Shown: positions 25,010 through 35,207, numbered from the stretch's first letter. The stretch: DNA of 64,000 nucleotides from Halomonas urmiana (GCF_005780185.1 NZ_VBUI01000009.1:1-64000); one strand, 5' to 3'. Made by a program: numbers and translations. The notes: a model not told the origin generated them from the sequence alone.

Positions 25010-26662
25010 ATGTTCCAGCTCACCCGCAGCGTCACCTGGCAGGCCCTCCAGGGCCTGCAGCAGCAGACCGCCGACGACCGTATCCGTGACTACTTCGCCG
25101 CCGACCCCAAGCGCTTCGAGAAGATGAGCCTGCGCGTCGGCGGGCTCTTCCTCGACTACTCCAAGCAGCCGGTCTCCGAGGCGGTGCTGGCCAAGCTGAT
25201 CGAACTCGCCGATCACTCGGCGCTGGTGCAGCGCCGCGCCCAGATGTTCTCCGGCGACATCATCAACGTCACCGAGAACCGGCCCGTCCTGCATACGGCG
25301 CTGCGCAACCTCGGCGAGGGGCCGCTGATGGTCGACGGCCAGGACGTGATGCCGGAGATCCAGCGCACCCGCGAGCAGATCCGCGCCTTCTCCGAGGCGG
25401 TGCGCAGCGGCGCGTGGACGGGCTTCGATGGCCAGCGCATTCGTGATGTGGTCAACATCGGCATCGGCGGCTCGGACCTCGGCCCCAACATGGCCTGCCG
25501 GGCGCTGCTCAAGCACCGCCATCCGGAACTGAACTTCCATTTCGTCTCCAACGTCGATGGCGCTCACATCCAGAAGGTGCTCAGTCGCCTCGACCCGGCC
25601 ACCACCCTGTTCATCGTCTCCACCAAGACCTTCTCCACCCAGGAGACGCTGCTCAACGCCCATACCGCGCGCCGCTGGTTCCTGGACAACGCCGGCCCGG
25701 AGGCCGACGTGGGCGCGCACTTCATCGCCGCCTCGACCAACAAGGCGGCGGCCATGGAATTCGGCATCCGCGAGGAGAACGTCTTTGAGTTCTGGGCCTG
25801 GGTCGGCGGGCGCTACTCGATGTGGTCCTCCATCGGCCTGCCCATCGCCCTGGCCATCGGCTTCGAGGGCTTCATGGCGATGATCGAGGGCGCCTACGAG
25901 ATGGACCAGCACTTCCTGAGCGCCCCCACTGCCGCCAACATGCCGGTGCTGATGGCACTGATCGGCATCTGGCACATCAACTTCCAGGGCGCCGAGACCC
26001 AGGCCATCGTGCCCTACGACCAGGCGCTGCATCAGCTGCCGGCCTTCCTGCAGCAGCTCGACATGGAGTCCAACGGCAAGTCGGTGGATATCTTCGGCCG
26101 GCCGGTGGACTATAAGACCGGGCCCATCGTCTGGGGCCAGACCGGTTCCAACGGTCAGCATGCCTTCTTCCAGCTGCTTCACCAGGGCACCCGCTACGTG
26201 CCCATCGACTTCATCGCCTCGCTCAAGCCCGAGCCCGGCATGGAAGACCACCACTTCGCCCTGCTCACCAACATGCTGGCCCAGGCCAATGCCTTCATGG
26301 AGGGCAGCGCCGAGGGCGGCGAACTCGACCCCTATAGCTGCCCGGGCAACCGCCCCTCCAGCACTCTGTTGCTCGACGAGCTGACGCCGAAGAACCTCGG
26401 CGCGCTGATCGCCCTCTACGAGCACAAGGTGTTCGTCCAGGGGGTGATCTGGAACATCAACTCCTTCGACCAGTGGGGCGTGCAGCTCGGCAAGCGCATC
26501 GCCGGCGAAATCAGCGAACGCCTGGACGCGCACAGCCAGGACTTCGACGCCTCCACCCAGGGGCTGCTGGCGCTGGTGCGCGGGCACTTCGTGTCGAGCG
26601 GCGATCCGTCGGGCGGCGATCCGTCGAGCGGCGATCCGTCGGGCGGCGAGGAGAAGGCCTGA
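25010..26662 (+). CDS. pgi: Glucose-6-phosphate isomerase
   Basis: A 550-residue cytoplasmic enzyme interconverting glucose-6-phosphate and fructose-6-phosphate. Signatures include VNIGIGGSDLGPNMACRAL, VSTKTFSTQETLLNA and the loop FQGAETQAIVPYDQALHQLP. QLGKRIAGEI and a Lys-containing C-terminal helix are also present. The length is normal for bacterial PGI up to about residue 530. The last residues are an unusual repeat-encoded tail (SGDP/SGGDP units, listed separately). It lies 47 bases after fruA on the same strand, with GAGG before the ATG. It may be cotranscribed with the fru operon, as no clear terminator intervenes. Confidence 0.93.
   Translation: MFQLTRSVTWQALQGLQQQTADDRIRDYFAADPKRFEKMSLRVGGLFLDYSKQPVSEAVLAKLIELADHSALVQRRAQMFSGDIINVTENRPVLHTALRNLGEGPLMVDGQDVMPEIQRTREQIRAFSEAVRSGAWTGFDGQRIRDVVNIGIGGSDLGPNMACRALLKHRHPELNFHFVSNVDGAHIQKVLSRLDPATTLFIVSTKTFSTQETLLNAHTARRWFLDNAGPEADVGAHFIAASTNKAAAMEFGIREENVFEFWAWVGGRYSMWSSIGLPIALAIGFEGFMAMIEGAYEMDQHFLSAPTAANMPVLMALIGIWHINFQGAETQAIVPYDQALHQLPAFLQQLDMESNGKSVDIFGRPVDYKTGPIVWGQTGSNGQHAFFQLLHQGTRYVPIDFIASLKPEPGMEDHHFALLTNMLAQANAFMEGSAEGGELDPYSCPGNRPSSTLLLDELTPKNLGALIALYEHKVFVQGVIWNINSFDQWGVQLGKRIAGEISERLDAHSQDFDASTQGLLALVRGHFVSSGDPSGGDPSSGDPSGGEEKA
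26594..26649 (+). repeat. 15-base tandem repeat at the 3' end of pgi
   Basis: Nearly four copies of a 15-base unit (TCGAGCGGCGATCCG alternating with TCGGGCGGCGATCCG) run to 11 bases before the pgi stop region. They encode alternating SSGDP/SGGDP units. The copies differ only at one base each, and the unit length keeps the frame, so copy-number change would alter only tail length. Confidence 0.9.
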
Positions 26663-26796
26663 AGGCCTCGGCGCAGGTCGCGCAAGGCCTCGACCGGTCG
26701 TTGAAGGTGAAGGCGGCAGATAGCCGGAGCGGCAAGGTGTCGGGGCCATCAAGTGGCGGGGCTATCCGAGCATCGTCATCCGCAGGAGGCCCGGGG

Positions 26797-27318
26797 TTAG
26801 GCCCGAGCAGAGGCAGCGTAGGCTCCTGCCCGCACCTCCTCGAGGAGTCGGCATTCGTAGCGCTTGCTGTCGACGAACCGGGCGAGCAGGGTATCGAGTC
26901 TCGCCAGCTGGCAGTGCTGGGCCATCAGCTCACTGAACTGCAGCGAGTGCCGAGCGAAGGCCAGGGCGTAGCCCAGGGTCTGGCAAGCCATGGCGTCGTT
27001 GCTGATGAACAGGTGCAGCCGGTACTGCTCCGCAAGGGACCGGCGTCGGGCCAGGGTCGCCGGCAGGCAGTGGCGTCGCTGCAGCTGCTCGGCGAGGGTC
27101 TCCAGGGCGCCCAGGCGCTGCTCGCACTCGATGCCCAGCGTGGCCATCAGGCGGCTGACCTCGGGGCGGGTGGGAAGGAAGCTCAGGGCCAGGCCACGGT
27201 AGCGCTCCATCTCGCGCGACTCGTGGTCGTAGGTGATCGACAGCGGCTGATCGGCGGGGCTGGGGTGAGCGTGCATCTCGGGCAGGCAGGCAGGCATGGG
27301 CATCTCCGTTCTTGTCAT
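26797..27318 (-). CDS. Hypothetical helical protein, weakly ferritin/rubrerythrin-like
   Basis: A 173-residue soluble, mostly helical protein with no signal peptide. The stretch DHESREMERYRGLALSFLPT followed by LMATLGIECEQRLGALETLA resembles the first helix pair of ferritin-like/rubrerythrin domains, with Glu and Glu-x-x-x-Arg spacing, but the metal ligands are not fully convincing. I do not recognise a named family. AGAGG precedes ATG 27318, and alternative ATGs lie five and seven codons later. An FNR-like box is 64 bases upstream of the start, close to a class II activation position for this gene. A 134-base gap separates it from pgi, with which it converges. Confidence 0.6.
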   Translation of the reverse strand: MTRTEMPMPACLPEMHAHPSPADQPLSITYDHESREMERYRGLALSFLPTRPEVSRLMATLGIECEQRLGALETLAEQLQRRHCLPATLARRRSLAEQYRLHLFISNDAMACQTLGYALAFARHSLQFSELMAQHCQLARLDTLLARFVDSKRYECRLLEEVRAGAYAASARA

Positions 27319-27375
27319 CCGGGCCTCTTCCGGGCACCGTTCAGATAAGGTAGACGCAGGGGAACAGCTCCCTCC

Positions 27376-27389
27376 TTGATATTGGTCAA
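27376..27389. promoter_or_regulatory. FNR/Anr-like site between divergent genes
   Basis: TTGATATTGGTCAA matches the FNR consensus TTGATNNNNATCAA at nine of ten positions. It lies between the ferritin-like gene (minus) and the FIST gene (plus). A TTATCT element read on the minus strand at 27343-27348 is suitably placed for a promoter serving the ferritin-like gene. Confidence 0.5.
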
Positions 27390-27522
27390 TTTCGTTCGCG
27401 GATCAGCATAAAGTACCAGGCTCCATGCACGCTGTGTATCGTGATAAAGCGGCATCATGGGTCGGCGTTGTCGCTCCCGGCCCCGGGGCATACACTGCCC
27501 GAAACCCGACAGGCAGGCCGAT

Positions 27523-28722
27523 ATGCGTGATCTTTTCCCCGCCAGCCCGCGCCTCGATGGCACGGCAGACGAGGACGTGCCGCTGCGCACGGCCGTGAGC
27601 CGCCGAAGCGATCCCCGGGCCGCGGCGCGAGAGCTGGCCGTCGAGCTGTGCCATTCCGAGCTTGGCTTCATGCTGTTCTTCTGCAGCGCCGAGTATCCCC
27701 TGGCGGCGCTCTCCGAGTCTCTGGATGCGGCCTTCGACGGCGTGCCGGTGGCGGGCTGCACCACCGCCGGGGAAATCACCCCGCAGGGCTACGAACGTGG
27801 CGGTATCGTCGCCATCGGCTTCGACCGGCGCCACTTCGCCGTCTCCTGCGCGCTGGTCGAGGATCTGTCGGGCTTCGACTTGATGCGTGCTCAGCGGCTG
27901 GTCGACGGCCTGCTCGATGACTGTCGCGATCGCGCCCTGGCGCCCCTGGCCGAGCACAGCTTCGCCCTGACGCTGCTCGACGGCCTCTCCAGCTGCGAGG
28001 AGCAGGTGCTGGCGACCCTGGATGCCGCCCTGGGGCGAATCCCCAGCTTCGGCGGTTCCGCCGGCGATGACAATCGCCTGGCCCATACCCATGTGCACGC
28101 CGAGGGGGGCTTCCACGGTCAGGCCGCGGTGGTGGTGCTGATCAACACCCGGCTGCCCTTCGAGGTCTTCACCACCCACCATCTGAGACCGCGGGACGAG
28201 AAGCTGGTGGTCACCCGGGCCGACCGCGAGCGTCGCCGGGTGCTCGAACTCAACGCCCTGCCGGCGGCCGAGGAGTATGCCCGGCTGGTGGGCCTGCCGG
28301 TCGAAGCCCTGACGCCTGACGTGTTCGCCCGCCATCCGTTGGCGGTTCGCCTGGGCGAGGCGCATTTCGTGCGCGCCATCCAGCGGGTCAATGATGACGG
28401 CAGCCTCAGCTTCTACTGCGCCGTGGAGAATGGCATCGTGCTCACCGCCATGCGCCCGGCCCCTCTGCTCGAGGATCTCGAGACGGTTTTCGCCGCGCTC
28501 AGCGCGCGCCTCGGCGAGCCGGCGTTGATCATCGCCTGCGACTGCTTCCTGCGTCGGTTGGAGCTAGAAACGCTGGCGCGGGTGGACGCGGGCTCGCGGC
28601 TGCTGGCCCGCTCGCGGGTGATCGGCTTCAACACCTACGGGGAGCAGCACCATGGCATGCACATCAACCAGACCTTCACCGGGGTTGCCATTGGATCTCG
28701 GACAGCCACGCCAGACGCCTGA
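27523..28722 (+). CDS. FIST domain sensor protein
   Basis: A 399-residue cytoplasmic protein with FIST N (about residues 30-220: VPVAGCTTAGEITPQGY, FGGSAGDDNRL) and FIST C (about 230-390: YARLVGLPVEAL, RVIGFNTYGEQHHGMHINQT). FIST proteins are predicted small-molecule sensors that feed signal-transduction systems. It is translated together with the next gene, an ErcS-like kinase whose start lies inside its 3' end. In Pseudomonas aeruginosa an equivalent FIST-kinase pair belongs to the ethanol-oxidation regulatory region, and here alcohol and aldehyde dehydrogenase genes follow. The start was set at ATG 27523; a longer frame from 27457 has poor coding character. Confidence 0.85.
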   Translation: MRDLFPASPRLDGTADEDVPLRTAVSRRSDPRAAARELAVELCHSELGFMLFFCSAEYPLAALSESLDAAFDGVPVAGCTTAGEITPQGYERGGIVAIGFDRRHFAVSCALVEDLSGFDLMRAQRLVDGLLDDCRDRALAPLAEHSFALTLLDGLSSCEEQVLATLDAALGRIPSFGGSAGDDNRLAHTHVHAEGGFHGQAAVVVLINTRLPFEVFTTHHLRPRDEKLVVTRADRERRRVLELNALPAAEEYARLVGLPVEALTPDVFARHPLAVRLGEAHFVRAIQRVNDDGSLSFYCAVENGIVLTAMRPAPLLEDLETVFAALSARLGEPALIIACDCFLRRLELETLARVDAGSRLLARSRVIGFNTYGEQHHGMHINQTFTGVAIGSRTATPDA

Positions 28723-30058
28723 CGACGCCAGTCCGCGGGAGCGGGAGCTGCTGGAGGAGAACGTGCGCCTGCGTCGGATCGCCGCCGCGCTGATGGAGCG
28801 GGTGGAGTCCGCGGGGGTGGCGGGCGCGGCCCCCTACGCGGCCTTCGAGCATGCCGTGCTGCTCGCCGAGCAGGTACGCGAGCGCACCGAGGCGCTGCAG
28901 CAGACCCTGGCCGAGCTGCATGCCGCCAAGGCCGAGGCCGAGGCGGCCAACCTCTCCAAGACCCGCTTTCTGGCCGCGGTCAGCCACGACCTGATGCAAC
29001 CGCTGAATGCCGCCCGGTTATTCACCAGCGCCCTCGAGGAGCACGACCTTCCCGCCCCATCGACCCGCCTGGTGGGGCACGTCGGCCGATCCCTTCAGGA
29101 CGTGGAGGCGCTGCTCGGCACCCTGGTGGACATCTCGCGGCTCGATGCCGGCGTGCTCGAGCCGGACGTCGCCCCGTTCCCCGTCGCGCGGCTGCTCGAC
29201 GTGCTGGCCGAGGAGTTCCGCCAGATGGCCGCGGCGCGGGGGCTCGAGCTGCACTACGTGAGAAGTGACGCGGTCGTCGCCTCGGACCTGGCGCTGCTGG
29301 CGCGGGTGGTGCGCAACTTCCTGACCAATGCCATTCGCTACACCGAGCATGGTCGGATCCTGCTGGGCTGCCGTCGTCGCGCCGGCGGGCTCGAGATCCT
29401 GGTGGGCGATACCGGGCCCGGCATTCCCGAGGCGCAGCGCGAGGCGATCTTCCAGGAGTTCCAGCGCCTGGGCGAGCGCCGCGACGCCGAGGATCGCGGC
29501 CTGGGGCTGGGGCTGGCGATCGTCGACCGCATCGCCGGGATCCTCGACCATCCCCTGCGGCTCGCCTCGGTGCCGGGGCGCGGCTCGCTGTTCGCGGTGC
29601 GCGTGCCCGCCGGCCGGCTGCCGGCGGCGCCACCGAGCGCGCCGGCGCCGGCCTGGGAGGGCGATGTGCTGGCAGGCACGCGGGTCTGGGTCGTCGACGA
29701 CGATCCCGGGATCTGCGAGGGCATGACGGCGCTGCTCGCCGGCTGGGGGTGCGAGGTGCGCACCGCCACCTCCCTGGCCGCCCTGGAGGCCGACCTGGAC
29801 GCTCACGCGTCCGGCGAGGCGGCCGACGTGCTGCTCGTCGACTATCACCTGGGGGAGGGGGATCCCGATGGCCTCGCGGTGGCGGCGCGGCTGCGCGAGC
29901 GCCAGCCGGGGCTCGCGGTGGTGGTGATCACCGCCAATCACGACGCCTCGATCAAGAGCCTGACTCGCCAGCGGGGTTACGGCTGCCTGCTCAAGCCCCT
30001 GAAGCCGCTGCGGCTGCGCATGCAGCTGGTCGGCCTGCAAGGCGGCGGCTCAGAGTGA
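28652..30058 (+). CDS. ErcS/NahK-like hybrid histidine kinase
   Basis: A 468-residue soluble kinase. An N-terminal coiled coil (about 28-110) leads into HisKA with the phospho-accepting motif AAVSHDLMQPLNAARLF, the H-D-L-M-Q-P form found in the ErcS/NahK group. HATPase boxes follow (NFLTNAIRY, DTGPGI, GLGLGLAI), then a C-terminal receiver with its aspartate in VLLVDYHLGEGD. No membrane segment is visible, so the signal probably arrives via the FIST protein. GGGGAG precedes ATG 28652, which overlaps the FIST gene by 71 bases. The stop overlaps the convergent response-regulator gene by nine bases. Confidence 0.85.
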   Translation: MACTSTRPSPGLPLDLGQPRQTPDDASPRERELLEENVRLRRIAAALMERVESAGVAGAAPYAAFEHAVLLAEQVRERTEALQQTLAELHAAKAEAEAANLSKTRFLAAVSHDLMQPLNAARLFTSALEEHDLPAPSTRLVGHVGRSLQDVEALLGTLVDISRLDAGVLEPDVAPFPVARLLDVLAEEFRQMAAARGLELHYVRSDAVVASDLALLARVVRNFLTNAIRYTEHGRILLGCRRRAGGLEILVGDTGPGIPEAQREAIFQEFQRLGERRDAEDRGLGLGLAIVDRIAGILDHPLRLASVPGRGSLFAVRVPAGRLPAAPPSAPAPAWEGDVLAGTRVWVVDDDPGICEGMTALLAGWGCEVRTATSLAALEADLDAHASGEAADVLLVDYHLGEGDPDGLAVAARLRERQPGLAVVVITANHDASIKSLTRQRGYGCLLKPLKPLRLRMQLVGLQGGGSE

Positions 30059-30730
30059 GGGGGCGTGGCGCTCGGCCAGCAGGGCCTCGAGGTCGAGCGC
30101 ACCGGCGGCCAGGATCGCCTGGACGCGGCCCGAGACGTGAAGCTTGCGCAGGATCGCCGAGACGTGAGTCTTCACCGTGGTCTCGGCGATCTCCAGTTCG
30201 CGGGCGATCACCTTGTTGGAGGCGCCCCGGGAGAGGCGGATCAGCACCTCGAGCTGCTTGTCGGTGAGCTCGGCCAGGCGCTGGCGCTGCGCGCCCTCCT
30301 CGGCCGGCGGCGAAGGCGCCCCGGCCGGGGGGCGGCGCATGATGTCCGCCGGCAGGTAGAGCTGGCCCTCCAGCAGGCGGGTCAAGGCCGCCTGCAGTTC
30401 CCGGCGCGGCGTCGACTTGGGGATGTAGCCCACCGCGCCGAGATCGATGGCCTCGAGAATGGTGCGCCGCTCCTGGTCGGCGGAGAGAATCGCCACCGGC
30501 AGCGAGGGATACGCCTCGCGCAGTGCCCGCAGCCCCTCGAGCCCGCTGGCATCGGGCAGGCCCAGGTCGAGCAGCACCAGATCGAGGTCCGCGCAGGCCC
30601 CAGCCTGGCGCAGGGCCTCGTCCAGGCTCTCCGCCTCCAACAGCTGGCTGTCGGGCAGGCCGGCCTCGATTACCGCCGCGATGGCCTCGCGGAACAGCGG
30701 ATGGTCATCGGCGACCATCAGGTTGTGCAT
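30050..30730 (-). CDS. LuxR/NarL-type response regulator (AgmR/ErbR-like)
   Basis: A 226-residue DNA-binding response regulator. The receiver has Asp pocket residues ([21 protein letters not shown], lysine in [11 protein letters not shown]). A linker rich in Pro and Ala follows, then a LuxR helix-turn-helix ([20 protein letters not shown] and [19 protein letters not shown]). It resembles the AgmR/ErbR/ExaE regulators of alcohol oxidation. It is divergent from exaC with 138 bases between starts, and convergent with the ErcS-like kinase. Control of exaC-adhP by phosphorylation from that kinase is inferred from context. ATG 30730 has GAGGG seven bases ahead; an upstream TTG is too close to it. 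Confidence 0.85.
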   Translation of the reverse strand: MHNLMVADDHPLFREAIAAVIEAGLPDSQLLEAESLDEALRQAGACADLDLVLLDLGLPDASGLEGLRALREAYPSLPVAILSADQERRTILEAIDLGAVGYIPKSTPRRELQAALTRLLEGQLYLPADIMRRPPAGAPSPPAEEGAQRQRLAELTDKQLEVLIRLSRGASNKVIARELEIAETTVKTHVSAILRKLHVSGRVQAILAAGALDLEALLAERHAPSL

Positions 30731-30868
30731 GGGCAATCCCTCGTGGCGTCGTCTCGCCTCCTACCGAAGGAGGAGGCCCTCTCCTGCCACCGCAGTATGT
30801 CGCAGAAGACGCCGCTGACCAAGACTGGGGAGGGTATCACCACAACGACAATACTCAGGAGTCACGCC

Positions 30869-32389
<1,521 letters not shown>

Positions 32390-32400
32390 GCCTGATTGTC

Positions 32401-32422
32401 GCCCGGCACGACTCTGCCGGGC
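32401..32422 (+). terminator. Hairpin between exaC and adhP
   Basis: GCCCGGCA and TGCCGGGC form an eight-base perfect stem around CGACTC, twelve bases after the exaC stop. No T-run follows, so partial attenuation or RNA stabilisation is as likely as termination. Confidence 0.5.
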
Positions 32423-32526
32423 GGCGCGCTCCATCACAAGAAGGTGGTGTTCACCTTCCGACACCCCGGGCGATTCCACTCGTGCCTGTGACAGGTAGCG
32501 AGTGCCATACCTTCAGGAGACAGATC

Positions 32527-33558
32527 ATGGAAAATACAATGAAAGCCGCCGTGGTGCGCAAGTTCGGCGAGCCGCTGACCATCGAGGAAGTGGAAACTCC
32601 CCGTCCCCAACGAGGTGAGGTCCTGGTCAAGGTCGCCGCCTCCGGCGTCTGTCACACCGACCTGCACGCGGCCCATGGCGACTGGCCGGTCAAGCCCGAG
32701 CCCCCCTTTATCCCGGGGCATGAAGGGGTCGGTACGGTGGTGGCGGTGGGCGAGGGCGTAGGTCACCTTAAGGAGGGTGACCGGGTCGGGGTGCCCTGGC
32801 TGTATTCCGCCTGCGGCCACTGCGAGCATTGCCTCGGGGGCTGGGAAACCCTGTGTGAGTCCCAGCAGAATACGGGCTATTCGGTGAATGGAGGCTTTGC
32901 CGACTACACGCTGGCGGATGCCGGCTACGTCGGCCGGCTGCCGGACAACGTCGACTTCCTCGAGATCGCGCCGGTGCTGTGCGCCGGGGTCACCGTCTAC
33001 AAGGGCCTGAAGATGACCGATACCCGACCGGGCCAGTGGGTGGTGATCTCGGGCATCGGCGGGCTTGGCCACATGGCGGTGCAGTACGCCAGGGCGATGG
33101 GCCTCAATGTCGCGGCGGTGGACATCGACGATGGCAAACTGGCGCTGGCGGAGCGGCTGGGGGCTACCGTCACGGTCAACGCCCTCAAGATGGATCCCGC
33201 CGCGTATCTCAAGAAAGAGATTGGCGGTGCACATGGGGCATTGGTCACGGCAGTCTCGCCAAAGGCTTTCGATCAGGCCCAGCGCATGCTGCGCCGTGGC
33301 GGCTCCCTGGTGCTCAACGGCCTGCCGCCCGGAGACTTCCCGCTGCCGATCTTCGATACCGTGCTCAACGGTATTACCATCCGTGGCTCCATCGTCGGCA
33401 CCCGCCTGGACCTGCAGGAAGCACTGGACTTCGCCGGTGAAGGCAAGGTGAAGGCGACGGTGGAAAGCGACTCGCTGGAGAACATCAACGACGTCCTCCA
33501 GCGCATGATCGATGGCAAGATCGAAGGGCGAGTCGTTCTCGATATGACCGACAGCTAG
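32527..33558 (+). CDS. adhP: Zinc-dependent alcohol dehydrogenase AdhP
   Basis: A 343-residue MDR-family enzyme oxidising short primary alcohols with NAD+. The catalytic zinc ligands are Cys42 and His65 ([22 protein letters not shown]). The structural-zinc cysteines lie in [17 protein letters not shown]. The Rossmann motif is [19 protein letters not shown] sits six bases ahead of ATG 32527; an upstream GTG frame (32482) lacks support. It lies just downstream of exaC and ends in a strong terminator, so it probably forms the alcohol branch of the exaC unit. Confidence 0.93.
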   Translation: MENTMKAAVVRKFGEPLTIEEVETPRPQRGEVLVKVAASGVCHTDLHAAHGDWPVKPEPPFIPGHEGVGTVVAVGEGVGHLKEGDRVGVPWLYSACGHCEHCLGGWETLCESQQNTGYSVNGGFADYTLADAGYVGRLPDNVDFLEIAPVLCAGVTVYKGLKMTDTRPGQWVVISGIGGLGHMAVQYARAMGLNVAAVDIDDGKLALAERLGATVTVNALKMDPAAYLKKEIGGAHGALVTAVSPKAFDQAQRMLRRGGSLVLNGLPPGDFPLPIFDTVLNGITIRGSIVGTRLDLQEALDFAGEGKVKATVESDSLENINDVLQRMIDGKIEGRVVLDMTDS

Positions 33559-33581
33559 TCGCCGAGGCCACGATCAGGGAT

Positions 33582-33614
33582 AAAGGGCGCGACGCGAGTC
33601 GCGCCCTTTTTAAT
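33582..33614 (+). terminator. Intrinsic terminator after adhP
   Basis: A 12-base perfect stem (AAAGGGCGCGAC with GTCGCGCCCTTT) around GCGA, directly followed by TTTAA. Its central 18 bases recur exactly in the terminator at 35208-35232. Confidence 0.9.
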
Positions 33615-33733
33615 TCGGTGGTTCTGGCTGGTGCCGCTGGCGGGGAAAGTCGGTCGGGAGTCACTTCATGGACGGCCCACGTCTGCGCCACCCTGCAGGG
33701 GAATGTGGCACGGCAGGCCCCCTCGCGTTCCTG

Positions 33734-34026
33734 TCACGCCTTCGGAGCATCGCCCGTCGCCTCGGCCAACTCCTGCATAGCCGAGAACACGACCGGCGGT
33801 TGAGGGGCGCGACTCACCGACAGCGAGAAGATATCCGGCCGGGCATAGTGCCCGCAGACATCGAGGGAGCGTCTTGCCCGCCGCGCCGCTTCCACATCGA
33901 TCTCGGCATAGAGGATGCCCTTCTCGCGGTTGAGGGGGCCCGCCACCACCTCCCCCGAAGGGGCAATGATCACCGCATTGCCGACATTGACCCACTCCTC
34001 CGGCGCGTAGAGTCGGTCGCGCTCAA
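33734..34026 (-). pseudogene. Nitrilase gene fragment (C-terminal third only)
   Basis: Reading on the minus strand, about 97 residues match the C-terminus of the full nitrilase at 35974-36915: ERDRLYAPEEWVNVGNAV here against ERDRLFTPEEWINVGNAV there, then MIIAPSGEVVAGPLNREKG and a shared VCGHYARPDIFSL region. Homology ends abruptly near 34026 and the N-terminal two-thirds, with the catalytic triad, is missing. The fragment keeps its stop codon. It is a remnant of a second nitrilase gene. Confidence 0.8.
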
Positions 34027-34043
34027 AGCGTCTGCGAGCTGCA

Positions 34044-34265
34044 ATGGGGCTGCGGCCTGCTCGAGCGCTGGGGACGCTCGCGCAACTTGGCGGGCGGTGT
34101 CATGTGGGAGCTGCGAACAGGACGATCCGGCACCAATTCAAGCAAGCCGCCAACCGTGATCGGCTGAATGCCCGGGCGCAGGCGGCCCTCGACGAAGCGG
34201 CGGCCATCGTCCTTGCCGCCCCCACCCTGGCGCCGGCGCTGCCCACCAGGCAGAAGCAACGCTGA
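34044..34265 (+). pseudogene. 3' remnant of an unrecognised gene
   Basis: Only the last 45 or so residues look like real coding sequence: a charged helix (HQFKQAANRDRLNARAQAAL followed by DEAAAIVLAAP) and a Pro-rich end. The upstream half changes reading frame or has no coding character, and the adjoining nitrilase fragment cuts it off. It stops 14 bases before the DUF4242 fragment on the same strand, suggesting both once belonged to one operon. The parent family is not recognised. Confidence 0.4.
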
Positions 34266-34279
34266 GCGGGGAGATACGC

Positions 34280-34410
34280 ATGCCGCAAATTATCGTCGAA
34301 CGAAGCTTCGCCACACCCCTGACCGAAGCAGAATTGAAAGCGACCGAGGCGCGCATGATGCCGTGTCTCGATCTCTACCGGGTCCGTTGGATTCGCAGCT
34401 ACTGGTCGGG
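34280..34410 (+). pseudogene. DUF4242 gene, 5' fragment
   Basis: Behind a good GGGGAG, the frame begins MPQIIVERSFATPLTEAELK and continues to LDLYRVRWIRSYWS, which matches the first half of DUF4242 (small nickel-binding-like) proteins. After this the similarity ends and the frame runs antisense to the DOPA-dioxygenase-like gene, so the second half has been lost. Confidence 0.65.
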
Positions 34411-34449
34411 GCGTCTCGTGGACCGCGTGATGACGTCGTGCATGGCGGT

Positions 34450-34812
34450 TCAGTCGCCGCCGGCGAAGATATCGAGGTTCAACACATGTGACCGGCCCAA
34501 CCATATCACGCCCTGGGTATGGTCGAAGAGGTCGTCGCCCGTGCCCACATGCACGAAGACGTCCAGCTCGCCGCGGTGGAGGGCGAGCCAGGGAATGATC
34601 TCGCCGAACAGTACCGGGGCGAAGGAGAGCTGGCAGCTCCACAGCGGATGCGGCCCCACCGGGCGCTCGTGAAAGCGCCCCACCTCGATCGCGAAGCGTT
34701 CGGCCGCCGCCCTTGCCAGCTGTCTTGCCTCGGCCAGGCCGGCGGTATCTTCGTAGTAGAGGTGCGCGTGGTAGTAGCGGATGGTGTGGTGTATCGCCTC
34801 TTCTTTTTTCAC
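34450..34812 (-). CDS. DOPA 4,5-dioxygenase family protein
   Basis: A 120-residue small protein of normal family length. Histidines typical of the family are visible: YYHAHLYYED near the N-terminus, PVGPHPLWSCQLSF in the middle and VHVGTGDDLFDHTQGVIWLG near the end. The plant and fungal relatives open the DOPA ring; bacterial members are little studied. The start is GTG 34812, overlapping the stop of the upstream FlbD-like gene (GTGA), so the two are translationally coupled. It appears intact despite lying in a patch of gene remnants. Confidence 0.75.
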   Translation of the reverse strand: MKKEEAIHHTIRYYHAHLYYEDTAGLAEARQLARAAAERFAIEVGRFHERPVGPHPLWSCQLSFAPVLFGEIIPWLALHRGELDVFVHVGTGDDLFDHTQGVIWLGRSHVLNLDIFAGGD

Positions 34813-35048
34813 GGTCGAAAGACCATGTGCACCTCATCAAGCCCTTGGATCAGGCGCTGGTAGGTGTTTTTCAGGATCAGGGTTTCGCCGCTCGTCAGGG
34901 TGACGACGGCGACCGGTTCATGAAGCGGCTCGTTCTCCGCCTCGATCTCGGGTCGAATCTGCACGATCTGATCGATGTGCAACAGCAGTGGATAGTCTTT
35001 CTCGGTCGTCGGGTAATTGGTAATGACCTCGATGAACTTATGGCTCAT
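34809..35048 (-). CDS. Small FlbD-like protein
   Basis: A 79-residue protein. The core HIDQIVQIRPE followed by VAVVTLTSGETLILKNTYQR resembles the beta-rich FlbD-type fold, in which a short strand pair precedes a TLxxGExxxVK turn. No flagellar genes are nearby, so a flagellar role is not implied. The start at ATG 35048 has GAGGAGGT just ahead. Its stop overlaps the GTG of the dioxygenase-like gene. Function unknown. Confidence 0.65.
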   Translation of the reverse strand: MSHKFIEVITNYPTTEKDYPLLLHIDQIVQIRPEIEAENEPLHEPVAVVTLTSGETLILKNTYQRLIQGLDEVHMVFRP

Positions 35049-35111
35049 GCGACCTCCTCGATTCATCAAGCGCTACGCTTGCCATCAGTATAGTAGAGGC
35101 TTATGCCGCTC

Positions 35112-35169
35112 CCAGCCGACCAAGAACCTGCTGGTCAGCTATGACATCAATCCACTGGGCTTCTTCTGA
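35112..35169 (+). pseudogene. Duplicated 3' end of exaC
   Basis: Bases 35112-35167 repeat exaC 32332-32387 with only two mismatches and encode [16 protein letters not shown] followed by TGA instead of TAA. Nothing upstream resembles the rest of exaC. The copy is in direct orientation and 2.78 kb from the original. Confidence 0.9.
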
Positions 35170-35207
35170 CCGGAAGACGCCTCGGCGAGCATCGAGCAGG
35201 TACTTCG

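Noticed and set aside
34280..34672. A 130-codon plus-strand gene starting at the DUF4242-like ATG
   Set aside because: Only the first 43 or so residues resemble DUF4242; the remainder is antisense to the intact DOPA-dioxygenase-like gene and has no similarity. Treated as a truncated gene.
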